Source: JAJXWB01 sp964634325 | Lineage (GTDB): Bacteria > Pseudomonadota > Alphaproteobacteria > Rhizobiales > Beijerinckiaceae | NCBI GenBank assembly: GCA_964634325.1 | Contig: CAZWJF010000014.1 | Span: 17,618 to 81,617 of the forward strand | Direction: 5' to 3' | DNA length: 64,000 nt | Shown here: positions 50,233 through 59,145 of the stretch, piece after piece | Layout: every line of letters begins with the position of its first letter | How positions within the stretch are numbered: the first letter of the stretch is position 1 | Made by a program: the position numbers and the translations under genes | Notes under the pieces: generated by a model | Databases searched by the model: none | The model's input: the letters and a program-made list of their open reading frames with translations, nothing else | Told to the model about the DNA's origin: nothing

Positions 50233-51714
50233 ATGTCGGATCTCAAGGCGAAGATCCAGGACGTGTTCAACGAACCGGCCTGCGACAAGAACCAGGCCAA
50301 GAGCGACAAGGAGCGCAAGAAGGGCTGCTCCAAGCCGCTGACGCCCGGCGCCGCGGCCGGCGGCTGCGCCTTCGACGGCGCCAAGATCGTGTTGCAGCCG
50401 ATCGTCGACGCCGCCCATCTCATCCACGGTCCGCTGGCCTGCGAAGGCAACAGCTGGGACAACCGGCACGCCGCTTCCTCGGGATCGCAGCTCTACCGCA
50501 CCTCGTTCACGACGGACATGTCGGAACTCGACATCGTCATGGGTCAGGGCGAGAAGAAACTGTTTCGCGCGATCAAGGCGTTGATCGAGCGTCGTCATCC
50601 GCCCGCCGTGTTCGTCTATTCGACCTGCGTGACCGCGCTGATCGGCGACGACATCGAGGCCGTCTGCCAGCGCGCCAGCGAGAAGTTCGAGACGCCGGTC
50701 ATTCCGGTCGTCGCGCCGGGCTTCGCCGGCTCCAAGAATCTCGGCAACAAGCTCGCCGGGGAGACGCTGCTCGACCACGTCATCGGCACGCGCGAGCCGG
50801 ACATCTCCACGCCGACCGACATCAACATTCTCGGCGAATACAATCTGGCGGGCGAGCTGTGGCAGGTGCTGCCGCTGTTCGAGAAGCTGGGAATCCGCAT
50901 CCATACCTGCGTGACGGGCGACGCCCGCTACAACGACGTCGCCTCCTGCCATCGCTCGCGCGTCAACATGATGGTCTGCTCGGCTGCGCTCGTGAACGTC
51001 GCGCGCAAGATGGAGGAGCGCTGGGGCGTTCCGTGGTTCGAAGGTTCGTTCTACGGCGTGACGGACACCTCCGACGCGCTGCGCAATGTCGCGCGCCTTC
51101 TGGTTCAGCAGGGCGCGCCGGAAGACCTGATCGCGCGGACCGAAGCCTTGATCGCCGAAGAGGAGGCAGCGGTCTGGAAGAAACTCGAGCCCTACCGCAA
51201 GTCGCTCGGCGGCAAGCGCGCGCTCGTATACACCGGCGGCGTCAAGTCCTGGTCGGTCGTCTCGGCGTTGCAGGACATCGGCATGGAGATCGTCGACACC
51301 TCTGTCCGCAAGGCGACGCCGGAAGACAAACAGCGCATCGTCGAGCTGACCGGCGAAGACGCGCATATGGTGGATTCGCTTTCGCCCCGCGAGATGTTCG
51401 CCTTTCTGCGCGACGGCAAGGCCGACGTTCTGCTGTCGGGCGGGCGCACGCAATTCATCGCGCTCAAGGCGCGCACCGCGTGGGTCGACATCAACCAGGA
51501 GCGGCACGAAGCCTTCGCCGGTTACGACGGCATGGTCGAACTGGTGAAGAAGCTCGACGCCGCCATCAACAATCCGGTCTGGCTGAAGACGCGCAAACCC
51601 GCGCCGTGGGACGAGGCCTTCGTTTCGGCTGCGACGCCCGCCGGCGAGCACGACCTGTCCCGTCATCGCCGCAAGTTCGCGACGACAGACGCCTACGACA
51701 TCGGAGAGTGCTGA
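50233..51714 (+). CDS. nifE: Nitrogenase MoFe cofactor scaffold protein NifE
   Basis: 493 residues. GGCAFDGAKIVLQPIVDAAHLIHGPLACEG (in part) holds two conserved cluster cysteines, and YSTCVTALIGDDIEAVC the third. An N-terminal CSKPLTPGAAAGG segment is typical. With NifN it forms the scaffold on which NifB-co becomes FeMo-co. ATG 50233 is chosen; the open frame begins with a TTG at 50179 inside the promoter hairpins. Confidence 0.97.
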   Translation: MSDLKAKIQDVFNEPACDKNQAKSDKERKKGCSKPLTPGAAAGGCAFDGAKIVLQPIVDAAHLIHGPLACEGNSWDNRHAASSGSQLYRTSFTTDMSELDIVMGQGEKKLFRAIKALIERRHPPAVFVYSTCVTALIGDDIEAVCQRASEKFETPVIPVVAPGFAGSKNLGNKLAGETLLDHVIGTREPDISTPTDINILGEYNLAGELWQVLPLFEKLGIRIHTCVTGDARYNDVASCHRSRVNMMVCSAALVNVARKMEERWGVPWFEGSFYGVTDTSDALRNVARLLVQQGAPEDLIARTEALIAEEEAAVWKKLEPYRKSLGGKRALVYTGGVKSWSVVSALQDIGMEIVDTSVRKATPEDKQRIVELTGEDAHMVDSLSPREMFAFLRDGKADVLLSGGRTQFIALKARTAWVDINQERHEAFAGYDGMVELVKKLDAAINNPVWLKTRKPAPWDEAFVSAATPAGEHDLSRHRRKFATTDAYDIGEC

Positions 51715-51715
51715 C

Positions 51716-53053
51716 ATGAACGCCCAGTCTCCGGTCGCCAAACCGCTGTCCACAAATCCGCTGAAGTCGTCCGCGCCGCTCGGCGCCGCCATGGCCTATC
51801 TGGGCGTCGAAGGCGCCGTGCCGCTGTTCCACGGCAGTCAGGGCTGCACCGCTTTCGCGCTCGTTCTGCTGGTGCGCCATTTCAAGGAGGCGATCCCGCT
51901 GCAAACGACAGCGATGAACGAAGTCTCGACGATCCTGGGCGGCGCAGACCATGTCGAGGAGGCGTTGCTCAATCTCAAGAAGCGCATGAATCCGAAGCTG
52001 GTCGGGATTTGTTCGACAGCATTGACGGAAACGCGCGGCGAAGATTTCGAAGGCGACCTGCGCCTGATCATGACGAGGCGCGCTACGGAGCTCGAGGGCA
52101 CGGAAGTGGTTTTCGCCTCGACGCCCGATTTCAACGGCGCGCTCGAGGAGGGCTGGGCCAAGGCGAGCTATGCGTTGGTCGACGCGCTCGTCGCGCCGCG
52201 CCCGGAAACGCGCCTGCGGCAGGTCAATATTCTGCCGGGCGTCCATCTGACCGTCGCCGATATCGAGGCCTTGCGCGAACTCGTCCGGAAATTCGGACTG
52301 GAGCCGGTGTTTCTGCCGGACGTATCGCAATCGCTCGACGGAATCACGACCGGCGAATGGAGCGCGACCACCTACGGCGGAACGTCGCTCGACCAGATCC
52401 GGTCGATGGGCGCGTCCTGCGCGACGATCGCGATCGGCGAGCACATGCGCGCCGCCGCCGAGCTTCTGGCCGAACGTTCCGGCGCGCCGGCGCAGGTCTT
52501 CCCGACGCTGACAGGGCTCGACGCCTGCGACGATCTCGTCGCGATGCTGACGGAAATCTCCGGCGTCGCAGCGCCGGCCGACGTGCGGCGCGAACGTCAG
52601 CGCCTGCTCGACGCCATGCTCGACGGCCATTTCTATTTCGCAGGCAAGAAGATCGCGATCGGCGCCGAGCCGGATCTGCTGCTCGCCATGGCGACGCTGG
52701 CGACCGATCTCGGAGCCAAGATCGTCGCGGCGGTGACGACCACGCCCGGCTCGCGCGCGAGCCAGCTCGCGCCGGCGGACGTGATCGTCGGCGATCTCGG
52801 CGATCTCGAGGATCTGGCCGGCGAGGCCGACCTTCTCGTTACGCACAGCCATGGCCGCCAGGCGGCGGAACGTCTGCACATTCCGCATCTGCGCGTCGGG
52901 TTCCCGATCTTCGACCGGCTCGGCGCGGCCTATCGCACGAGCATCGGCTACGCCGGCACGCGCAGCCTGATCTTCGAGACGGCGAATCTGTTCCTCGCCG
53001 CGCCGCACGCCGCCGGCCACCGCGACACCAAAGAGAAGGAGCAAGTCCCATGA
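51716..53053 (+). CDS. nifN: Nitrogenase MoFe cofactor scaffold protein NifN
   Basis: 445 residues, starting with PLSTNPLKSSAPLGAAMAYLG and FHGSQGCTAFALVLLVRHFKEA, the usual NifN pattern. Partner of NifE. It lacks one of the NifK-type cysteines, as is normal for NifN. One base separates it from nifE, and its stop overlaps nifX by four bases. Confidence 0.97.
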   Translation: MNAQSPVAKPLSTNPLKSSAPLGAAMAYLGVEGAVPLFHGSQGCTAFALVLLVRHFKEAIPLQTTAMNEVSTILGGADHVEEALLNLKKRMNPKLVGICSTALTETRGEDFEGDLRLIMTRRATELEGTEVVFASTPDFNGALEEGWAKASYALVDALVAPRPETRLRQVNILPGVHLTVADIEALRELVRKFGLEPVFLPDVSQSLDGITTGEWSATTYGGTSLDQIRSMGASCATIAIGEHMRAAAELLAERSGAPAQVFPTLTGLDACDDLVAMLTEISGVAAPADVRRERQRLLDAMLDGHFYFAGKKIAIGAEPDLLLAMATLATDLGAKIVAAVTTTPGSRASQLAPADVIVGDLGDLEDLAGEADLLVTHSHGRQAAERLHIPHLRVGFPIFDRLGAAYRTSIGYAGTRSLIFETANLFLAAPHAAGHRDTKEKEQVP

Positions 53054-53532
53054 GCGCCCTGCATCTGCGCGTCGTCGGCGACGAACCGGGCGCTGTTCCG
53101 CCCGCCGGCGCGCTGCGCGTGGCGATCGCCACGCAGGACATGAAGAACCTCAACGCCCACTTCGGCTCGGCCAAGCGTTTCGCGATCTACGACGTCACGC
53201 CGAACGACTGGTCCTTCGTCGAGACGGTGTCGTTCGACGAGGTGTCGGACGAGAGCGGCAAGCATCGCACCGAAGGCGACGACCGCATCACGCCGAAGGT
53301 CGAGGGACTCTCCGGCTGCCATCTGCTGTTCTGCCTGGCGATCGGCGGCCCATCCGCCGCCAAGATCGTCTCGGCCAACATCCATCCCGTCAAAATTCCG
53401 CAGGCCCAGCCGATCGAAACGGTGCTCGCGCGCACGCGCGACATGCTGTCGGGATCGCCGCCGCCCTGGCTGCGCAAGGTTCTGGCCGGCGCCGGCGCCG
53501 TCGCCAAACCACGCTTCGACGAGGAGGACTGA
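53050..53532 (+). CDS. nifX: Nitrogen fixation protein NifX
   Basis: 160 residues. LRVAIATQDMKNLNAHFGSAKRF and LSGCHLLFCLAIGGPSAAKIV belong to the NifX/NafY cofactor-binding fold, also present at the C-terminus of NifB here. It carries NifB-co or a later intermediate to NifEN. ATGA overlap with nifN. Confidence 0.96.
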   Translation: MSALHLRVVGDEPGAVPPAGALRVAIATQDMKNLNAHFGSAKRFAIYDVTPNDWSFVETVSFDEVSDESGKHRTEGDDRITPKVEGLSGCHLLFCLAIGGPSAAKIVSANIHPVKIPQAQPIETVLARTRDMLSGSPPPWLRKVLAGAGAVAKPRFDEED

Positions 53533-53533
53533 C

Positions 53534-53659
53534 ATGTTCGCAGACATCGCCCTAGCCGCCTGTCTTTCGCTCGGGCTGCTGTCCAGCGTCCGTCTCGCGA
53601 CGCTCGCCATTGCGTCGGCGCGCGCGTCGGTCGCCACGGAAAGGACGCCACATGCTTGA
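53534..53659 (+). CDS. 41-residue small hydrophobic protein between nifX and the DUF269 gene
   Basis: The frame from ATG 53534 to TGA 53657-53659 reads MFADIALAACLSLGLLSSVR then LATLAIASARASVATERTPHA. It starts two bases after the nifX stop behind an excellent ribosome site (GAGGAGG, inside the nifX end) and its last 8 bases overlap the next gene (ATGCTTGA). Residues 5-28 could form one membrane helix, with a basic/polar tail. It fills the space exactly and looks translationally coupled on both sides. Too short to be called by most gene finders. Function unknown; homology not checked. Confidence 0.55.
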   Translation: MFADIALAACLSLGLLSSVRLATLAIASARASVATERTPHA

Positions 53660-54125
53660 CACGCCTGACGCCGCCGCCGCCGAAGCGGCCGCCTTCGAGA
53701 CGCCGTTCATGAAGGCGATCGTTCGTCTGTTTCGCGCCCAGGATCAGCACGGCGCATGGGACAAGAAGACGGACGCGCAGATCCTGAAGGAATACATCGT
53801 CACCAAGGAACAGCGCCGGGAAATGCCGATCATCGGCGATCCCGATCCGGACATCCTCTGGCGCATCGAAATGTTCTACACGGCCGTCGGCCTGGCGGTG
53901 GAGAGCAAGACCGGCGTGATCGCGGGGCCGATGATGAAGATGAGCCACGAGGGCTTCGGCCGGCTCGTGCTGCTGGCCGGCAATCTCGTCGCGCTGTCGC
54001 GCCACCTGCGCGACGTGCATCGCTTCGGTTTCGACAATTTCGAGAAGATGGCGGCCGAAGGCGAGAAATATCTCGCGAAGGCCGTCGCCATGATCGAAGC
54101 CCACCCCGACGTCGCCAAGGTCTGA
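53652..54125 (+). CDS. NifX-associated nitrogen fixation protein (DUF269)
   Basis: 157 residues. FMKAIVRLFRAQDQHGAWDKKTDAQILKEYIVTKEQRREMPIIGDPDPD (in part) and MMKMSHEGFGRLVLLAGNLVALSRHLRDVHRFG (in part) are the DUF269 signature, almost always found next to nifX. Role unproven; thought to help cofactor assembly. GGAAAGG precedes the ATG. Confidence 0.94.
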   Translation: MLDTPDAAAAEAAAFETPFMKAIVRLFRAQDQHGAWDKKTDAQILKEYIVTKEQRREMPIIGDPDPDILWRIEMFYTAVGLAVESKTGVIAGPMMKMSHEGFGRLVLLAGNLVALSRHLRDVHRFGFDNFEKMAAEGEKYLAKAVAMIEAHPDVAKV

Positions 54126-54132
54126 GGATTCC

Positions 54133-54333
54133 ATGTCCGACATCGACGCGCTCAAGGCGGATATCAAGAAGCTTTCCGCGAAAGCGACCAACGCCAAGAT
54201 GAACCTGCACGACCTCTCCGAGGAATTGCCGGTCAACTGGGCGACCATCATGGAGGTCGCGCAGGCGACCTACGACGCCTACGCGGCGCTGATCGCCGCT
54301 CGCGAAAAACTGAAGGAGCTCGAATCGGCATGA
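54133..54333 (+). CDS. CCE_0567-type metalloprotein (DUF683)
   Basis: 66 residues: IDALKADIKKLSAKATNAKMNLHDLSEELPVNWATIMEVAQATYDAYAAL (in part) predicts a two-helix hairpin, the fold of the cyanobacterial CCE_0567 protein. Encoded beside DUF269 in many nif clusters. Function unknown. Its stop overlaps the fdxB start by four bases. Confidence 0.93.
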   Translation: MSDIDALKADIKKLSAKATNAKMNLHDLSEELPVNWATIMEVAQATYDAYAALIAAREKLKELESA

Positions 54334-54647
54334 GCGCTTTTCTCACCCGCGACGGCGCCGCATGGACGCCGGTCTATCTGACCGACATCAACGGCGAGAC
54401 CTGCATCGGCTGCGGCCGCTGCTACAAGGTGTGCTCGCGCGACGTCATGCACCTTTACGGGGTCGACGACGAGGGCGAGGTGCTCGGCAAGGTCACCGAG
54501 GACGACGACGACGATTTCGACGGCGATCTCAATCGCAAGATCATGAAGGTCGACAATTCCGGCGCCTGCATCGGCTGCGGGGCCTGCGCGCGCGTCTGCC
54601 CCAAGGACTGTCAGACCCATGTCCCGGCCGATCAGCTCGCCGCCTGA
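54330..54647 (+). CDS. fdxB: Nif-specific ferredoxin III
   Basis: 105 residues. Two 4Fe-4S motifs: CIGCGRCYKVCSRD and CIGCGACARVCPKD, separated by an acidic linker (TEDDDDDFDGD). This is FdxB, found in nif operons after nifX. ATGA overlap with DUF683; its last 29 bases overlap nifQ. Confidence 0.95.
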   Translation: MSAFLTRDGAAWTPVYLTDINGETCIGCGRCYKVCSRDVMHLYGVDDEGEVLGKVTEDDDDDFDGDLNRKIMKVDNSGACIGCGACARVCPKDCQTHVPADQLAA

Positions 54648-55311
54648 CCCGCCCGCGCGCATTTTCAGCGCGCCTCCGGCCTTCGCGCTCGACGACGGCG
54701 AGGCGCTCGCCGCCGCGTTCCGGGCGGCGGCGCCGATCGACGCCGATCCCTTCTGGACCGAAATCTTTTCGCGGCTGATCGCGATCGGTCTGACGGAAGC
54801 GCGCGATCAGGGGACGACGCTCGCTTCCACCCTCGGCCTGGCCGGCAACGACCTTCTCCAGGCCATCGTTCTTCATGCGCCGCACCCGCTTGCGCTCGAG
54901 GCCGCGCAGCGCGCAGGCGTGGCGATCTGCGACGACGAGGAGCAGATGGTGCGCGATCTGCTGCTCGCCCACACGGTCGACGAGGCGCGCGAGACGCGCT
55001 GGCTCGCCGCGATGATCGCGCGGCGCGCCATGCAGCCGAACCATCTCTGGCAGGATCTCGGCTTCGCCGACCGGAGTTGGCTGAACGACATGCTGCGGCG
55101 CTATTTTCCGACGCTGCACGCCGGCAACACAGCCGACATGAAGTGGAAGAAGTACTTTTACCGACGCCTGTGCGAGATGGAGGGCTTTTCGCTCTGCACG
55201 GCGCCCTCTTGCCGCGAATGTTGCGATTTCGACCGCTGCTTCGGCGCGGAGGATGGCGAGAGCCTGCTGGCGCAGCGTCGGCGCGCGACAGAACTCATGT
55301 CGGACATCTGA
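54619..55311 (+). CDS. nifQ: Molybdenum donor protein NifQ
   Basis: 230 residues. The C-terminal motif C-x4-C-x2-C-x5-C is complete (Cys193, 198, 201, 207), the ligands of the Mo-Fe-S cluster that donates molybdenum for FeMo-co. The start at 54619 gives a 29-base overlap with fdxB; no later ATG fits well. Its end carries the NifA site of the next operon. Confidence 0.95.
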   Translation: MSRPISSPPDPPARIFSAPPAFALDDGEALAAAFRAAAPIDADPFWTEIFSRLIAIGLTEARDQGTTLASTLGLAGNDLLQAIVLHAPHPLALEAAQRAGVAICDDEEQMVRDLLLAHTVDEARETRWLAAMIARRAMQPNHLWQDLGFADRSWLNDMLRRYFPTLHAGNTADMKWKKYFYRRLCEMEGFSLCTAPSCRECCDFDRCFGAEDGESLLAQRRRATELMSDI

Positions 55312-55313
55312 CA
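55298..55313 (+). promoter_or_regulatory. NifA binding site upstream of the iscA-nifU operon
   Basis: TGT-CGGACATCTG-ACA. It overlaps the last codons and stop of nifQ. Its first base is 78 bases before the -24 box at 55376. Confidence 0.82.
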
Positions 55314-55375
55314 CTTGTCGCGTTCCGTACGGACCGACACATCGCGAACAATCTGAAAATACAGCGCTTTCCTTC

Positions 55376-55390
55376 TGGCACGCCGGTTGC
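55376..55390 (+). promoter_or_regulatory. Sigma-54 promoter of iscA-nifUSV
   Basis: TGGCAC-GCCGG-TTGC, a perfect -24/-12 element, 38 bases before the iscA start. Confidence 0.92.
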
Positions 55391-55427
55391 GACGCAACAT
55401 TCGTCCTACAGCCAGTGGAGCGCATCC

Positions 55428-55748
55428 ATGATCCAGCTCACGCCGCAAGCCATCGAAGCCGTGAAATCCGCCATGTCCCGCGCCACTGGGCCGGCGGCCG
55501 GCCTGCGCATCATGGTGGAGACGGGCGGCTGCGCCGGATTCAAATACATGATGGGACTGGAGCAGGCGCCGCGCGACGGCGACGCCGTCGTCGAGCAGGA
55601 TGGCGTCACCGTCTTCATCGACGATCTGTCGCAGCCGCATCTGGCCGGCATGAAAGTCGACTTCGTCGCGGGCCTCGAGTCCTCGGGCTTCGTCTTCGAC
55701 AACCCGAACGCAGCGTCGAAATGCGCTTGCGGCAAGAGCTTCGGCTGA
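55428..55748 (+). CDS. HesB/IscA family iron-sulfur carrier, nif type
   Basis: 106 residues. The three conserved cysteines are in GGCAGFKYMM and CACGKSFG. MIQLTPQAIEAVKSAM is a standard IscA start. Encoded directly before nifU, as in many alphaproteobacteria (nif-IscA). Probably carries clusters made on NifU to nitrogenase proteins. Confidence 0.93.
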   Translation: MIQLTPQAIEAVKSAMSRATGPAAGLRIMVETGGCAGFKYMMGLEQAPRDGDAVVEQDGVTVFIDDLSQPHLAGMKVDFVAGLESSGFVFDNPNAASKCACGKSFG

Positions 55749-55758
55749 GGGGGCGGCT

Positions 55759-56760
55759 ATGTGGGACTATTCGGACAAGGTCCAGGAATATTTCTTCAAT
55801 CCAAAGAACGCGGGCGTTCTGACCGAGGCCAACGCTGTCGGCGAAGTCGGCGCGATCTCGTGCGGCGACGCGCTGAAGCTGATGATGAAGGTCGATCCGG
55901 TCTCCAACGTCATCCTCGATGCGAAATTCCAGACGTTCGGTTGCGGCTCGGCGATCGCCTCGTCCTCGGCGCTCACCGAACTGGTGATCGGCAAGACGAT
56001 CGACGAGGCGTTGCAGATCACCAATCAGGACATCGCCGATTTCCTCGGCGGCCTGCCGCCGGAAAAGATGCATTGCTCGGTGATGGGCTATGAAGCGTTG
56101 CAGGCCGCCGTCGCCAATTTCCGCGGCGAGACCTGGACCGACGACCACGAGGAAGGCGCGCTGATCTGCAAGTGCTTCGGCGTCGACGAAGGCATGGTCG
56201 AGCGCGCCGTGCGCATGAACAATCTGACGACGATCGAACAGGTGACGGCCTACACCAAGGCCGGCGGCGGCTGCCTCACCTGCTTCGACGCGCTGGAAAC
56301 CACGCTCGCCAAGGTCAACGCCGAGATGGTGGCCGAAGGCCTGCTCGACGCGGCGAAGGCCTACAAGCTCGGATCGGTCGACGCGGCGTCTTTGAAAAAG
56401 AAGCCGACGCCGAAGGCCGCAGCGCCCGTTATCTCTCTGGGCGAAGCGGCCCCGGTCCGCGTCTCGCATCCCGCCCCTGCTGGCGCTTCGCCGCTCGATC
56501 CGGCGGCCCCCGCGCCCGCGCTCACCAATCTGCAGAAGATCCGGTTGATCGAGCAAGCGATCGAGGAACTGCGGCCGAGCCTGAAGGCCGACAAGGGCGA
56601 TTGCGAACTCGTCGATGTCGACGGCTCCACGGTCTACGTGCGCCTCTCCGGCGCCTGCGTCGGCTGCCAGATGGCGAGCGTCACCGTCTCCGGCATCGCA
56701 CAGCGGCTGACCGCGAAAATCGGCTCGCCGATCCGCGTCGTTCCCGTCGGCAAGAACTGA
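55759..56760 (+). CDS. nifU: Fe-S cluster scaffold protein NifU
   Basis: 333 residues in three parts. IscU-like domain with Cys35, 62 and 106; central permanent 2Fe-2S domain with Cys137, 139, 172 and 175; C-terminal Nfu domain with Cys300 and 303 (CVGC). A Pro/Ala-rich linker (about 215-255) precedes the Nfu part. Receives sulfur from NifS and builds 4Fe-4S clusters. Confidence 0.98.
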   Translation: MWDYSDKVQEYFFNPKNAGVLTEANAVGEVGAISCGDALKLMMKVDPVSNVILDAKFQTFGCGSAIASSSALTELVIGKTIDEALQITNQDIADFLGGLPPEKMHCSVMGYEALQAAVANFRGETWTDDHEEGALICKCFGVDEGMVERAVRMNNLTTIEQVTAYTKAGGGCLTCFDALETTLAKVNAEMVAEGLLDAAKAYKLGSVDAASLKKKPTPKAAAPVISLGEAAPVRVSHPAPAGASPLDPAAPAPALTNLQKIRLIEQAIEELRPSLKADKGDCELVDVDGSTVYVRLSGACVGCQMASVTVSGIAQRLTAKIGSPIRVVPVGKN

Positions 56761-56770
56761 GGGGCAAGCC

Positions 56771-57973
56771 ATGCGTCCGGTCTATCTCGACAACAACGCC
56801 ACGACCAAAGTCGATCCGCGCGTGGTGGAAGCCATGCTGCCTTATTTCACGGAGCAGTTCGGCAATCCCTCGTCGATCCACTCGTTCGGGGCGAGCGTCG
56901 GCGGCGCCGTGAAGGCCGCGCGCAAGCAGGTGCAGGCGCTGCTCGGCGCTGAGTTCGATCATGAGATCGTCTTCACCTCCGGCGGCACCGAAAGCGACAA
57001 TATGGCGATCCTGTCCGCGCTCGAGGCCATGCCCGACCGCGACGAGATCGTCACGTCCAAGGTCGAACATCCAGCCGTCCTGTCGGTGTGCGAACATCTC
57101 GAAAAGACCGGCCGCGCGAAGGTGCATTACATCGGCGTCGATTCTTTCGGGCGTCTCGATCTCGAAGCGTACCGGGCGGCCCTGAGCGAGCGCGTCGCGC
57201 TCGTCACGCTGATGTGGGCGAACAACGAGACGGGCACGATCTTCCCCGTCGAACCGCTCGCTGAAATGGCCAAGGCGGTCGGCGCACTGTTTCATACGGA
57301 CGCCGTACAGGCGGTGGGCAAGGTTCCGATCGCGCTGAAAGGCGGTCCGATCGACATGCTCTCTCTGTCCGGCCACAAGCTGCATGCGCCCAAGGGCATC
57401 GGCGCGCTCTACATCAAGCGCGGCGTGCGTTTCAAGCCGCTGCTGCGCGGCGGACACCAGGAGCGCGGCCGGCGCGCGGGCACCGAGAATACGCCCGGCA
57501 TCGTCGCGCTCGGCAAGGCCGCCGAACTCGCGCTCGAGGCCATGGCCGACGAGAACACGCGCGTGAAGGCGCTGCGCGACCGTCTCGAAGCCGGCATTCT
57601 GCAACGCGTCCCCAATTGCTTCGTCAACGGCGACAAATACGATCGTCTGCCGAACACCTGCAACGTCGCCTTCGAATATGTGGAAGGCGAAGCGATCCTC
57701 CTTCACCTGACGCGCGCAGGCATCGCCGCGTCGTCCGGCTCGGCCTGCACCTCAGGGTCGCTTGAGCCGAGCCACGTGCTGCGCGCGATGAACATTCCGT
57801 TCACGGCGGCGCACGGTTCGATCCGATTCTCCTTCTCGCGCGACAGCGTCGAGGAGGACGTGGATCGCGTGATCGAGGCGCTTCCCGGCATCATGGAAAA
57901 GCTGCGCGCGCTGTCGCCCTTCTGGGCGGGCGCGAACGAAACGCCGAAAGAGTTCAAGCCCGTCTACGCGTGA
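56771..57973 (+). CDS. nifS: Cysteine desulfurase NifS
   Basis: 400 residues. MRPVYLDNNATTKVDPRVVE start; PLP lysine Lys203 in SGHKLHAPKGIG; active-site Cys326 in SSGSACTSGS. Supplies sulfur to NifU. Ten bases after nifU. Confidence 0.98.
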   Translation: MRPVYLDNNATTKVDPRVVEAMLPYFTEQFGNPSSIHSFGASVGGAVKAARKQVQALLGAEFDHEIVFTSGGTESDNMAILSALEAMPDRDEIVTSKVEHPAVLSVCEHLEKTGRAKVHYIGVDSFGRLDLEAYRAALSERVALVTLMWANNETGTIFPVEPLAEMAKAVGALFHTDAVQAVGKVPIALKGGPIDMLSLSGHKLHAPKGIGALYIKRGVRFKPLLRGGHQERGRRAGTENTPGIVALGKAAELALEAMADENTRVKALRDRLEAGILQRVPNCFVNGDKYDRLPNTCNVAFEYVEGEAILLHLTRAGIAASSGSACTSGSLEPSHVLRAMNIPFTAAHGSIRFSFSRDSVEEDVDRVIEALPGIMEKLRALSPFWAGANETPKEFKPVYA

Positions 57974-57981
57974 GGCGCGCC

Positions 57982-59145
57982 ATGGCGACCGAAACTCGAC
58001 GCATCTTTGTCAACGACACGACGTTGCGCGACGGCGAACAGGCGCCGGGCGTCGCATTCTCCGACGCCGAAAAACTGGCGATCGCGCGCGCGCTCGCCGA
58101 CATAGGCGTCGACGAGATCGAGGCGGGGACGCCGGCCATGGGGCCGGCGGAAATCGACTCAATCGCAGCGATTGCGGACGCCGATCTGTCTTGCGTGGTC
58201 ATGGCCTGGTGCCGTGCGCTCGAATCCGACGTCGACGCGGCGCTGTCGGCAGGCGTCGGCCGGGTCAACATATCGGCGCCGGCGTCTCGCGTGCAGATGA
58301 AGGTGAAGCTGAACGCCGGCCCGCAGGAGGTCGCGGAACGGGTGCGCCGCATCGTCGCCTATGCGCGCGGGCGCGGCCTCGAAGTTGCGCTCGGCTGCGA
58401 GGATTCCTCGCGCGCCGCACCGGAAGATCTTGAGCTTCTGGCGCAGGCGGCCCGCGCGGAAGGCGCCTTCCGCATCCGCTACGCCGACACCCTCGGCGTC
58501 ATGGAGCCCTTCGGCCTGCACGATGCGATCCGGCGCCTCGCAGAGGCGACCGATCTCGACATCGAATTTCACGGCCACGACGATCTCGGCCTCGCCGCCG
58601 CCAATACGCTTGCGGCGCTCCGGGGCGGCGCACGCCATGCGAGCGTCACGGTTCTGGGCCTCGGCGAGCGCGCCGGAAACGCGCCGCTGGAGGAGATCGC
58701 CGTCGCCACCGCACAGTCGGGTCGGTTTTCGACCGGCGTGACGCTCAGCCAACTCAACGATCTCGCTGCGCTTGTCGCCGACGCTGCGGGCCGCGCGATC
58801 GGCGAGGCCAAGTCGATCGTCGGTCGCGACATTTTCACGCACGAATCCGGCGTCCACGTTTCCGGCCTGCTGAAAGACGTGCGCGCCTATCAGTCGCTCG
58901 ACCCGGCGGCGCTCGGCCGTCGACACGCCATCGTCATCGGCAAACATTCGGGCCTGGCGTCGCTGCGCGCGATCTGCGGCGATCTCGATCTAGACGCCGA
59001 ATGCGAGGCGCAGACGCTCGCGGAGGTGAAAGCGTTGGCGCAACGCGTCAAACGCGCGGTCCCGACCGATCAGGTGCGACGCATCGCCAGGGCCTTGCAA
59101 GAAATTCAGCGGACGCGGCGCGCGTGCGCGGCGACCTGGCCATGA
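57982..59145 (+). CDS. nifV: Homocitrate synthase NifV
   Basis: 387 residues. FVNDTTLRDGEQAPGVAFS at the N-terminus, DIEFHGHDDLGLAAANTLAAL with the metal-binding HGHxD, and HESGVHVSGLLKD, all typical of homocitrate/isopropylmalate synthases. Makes homocitrate for FeMo-co. ATG 57982 follows GAGG; a GTG at 57970 overlapping the nifS stop is an alternative. Its stop overlaps cysE by four bases. Confidence 0.95.
   Translation: MATETRRIFVNDTTLRDGEQAPGVAFSDAEKLAIARALADIGVDEIEAGTPAMGPAEIDSIAAIADADLSCVVMAWCRALESDVDAALSAGVGRVNISAPASRVQMKVKLNAGPQEVAERVRRIVAYARGRGLEVALGCEDSSRAAPEDLELLAQAARAEGAFRIRYADTLGVMEPFGLHDAIRRLAEATDLDIEFHGHDDLGLAAANTLAALRGGARHASVTVLGLGERAGNAPLEEIAVATAQSGRFSTGVTLSQLNDLAALVADAAGRAIGEAKSIVGRDIFTHESGVHVSGLLKDVRAYQSLDPAALGRRHAIVIGKHSGLASLRAICGDLDLDAECEAQTLAEVKALAQRVKRAVPTDQVRRIARALQEIQRTRRACAATWP

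Noticed and set aside
48606..50462. 618-codon open frame antisense to nifK
   Set aside because: Composition is Arg/Val/Asp-rich without domains; the sense strand encodes an unmistakable nifK.
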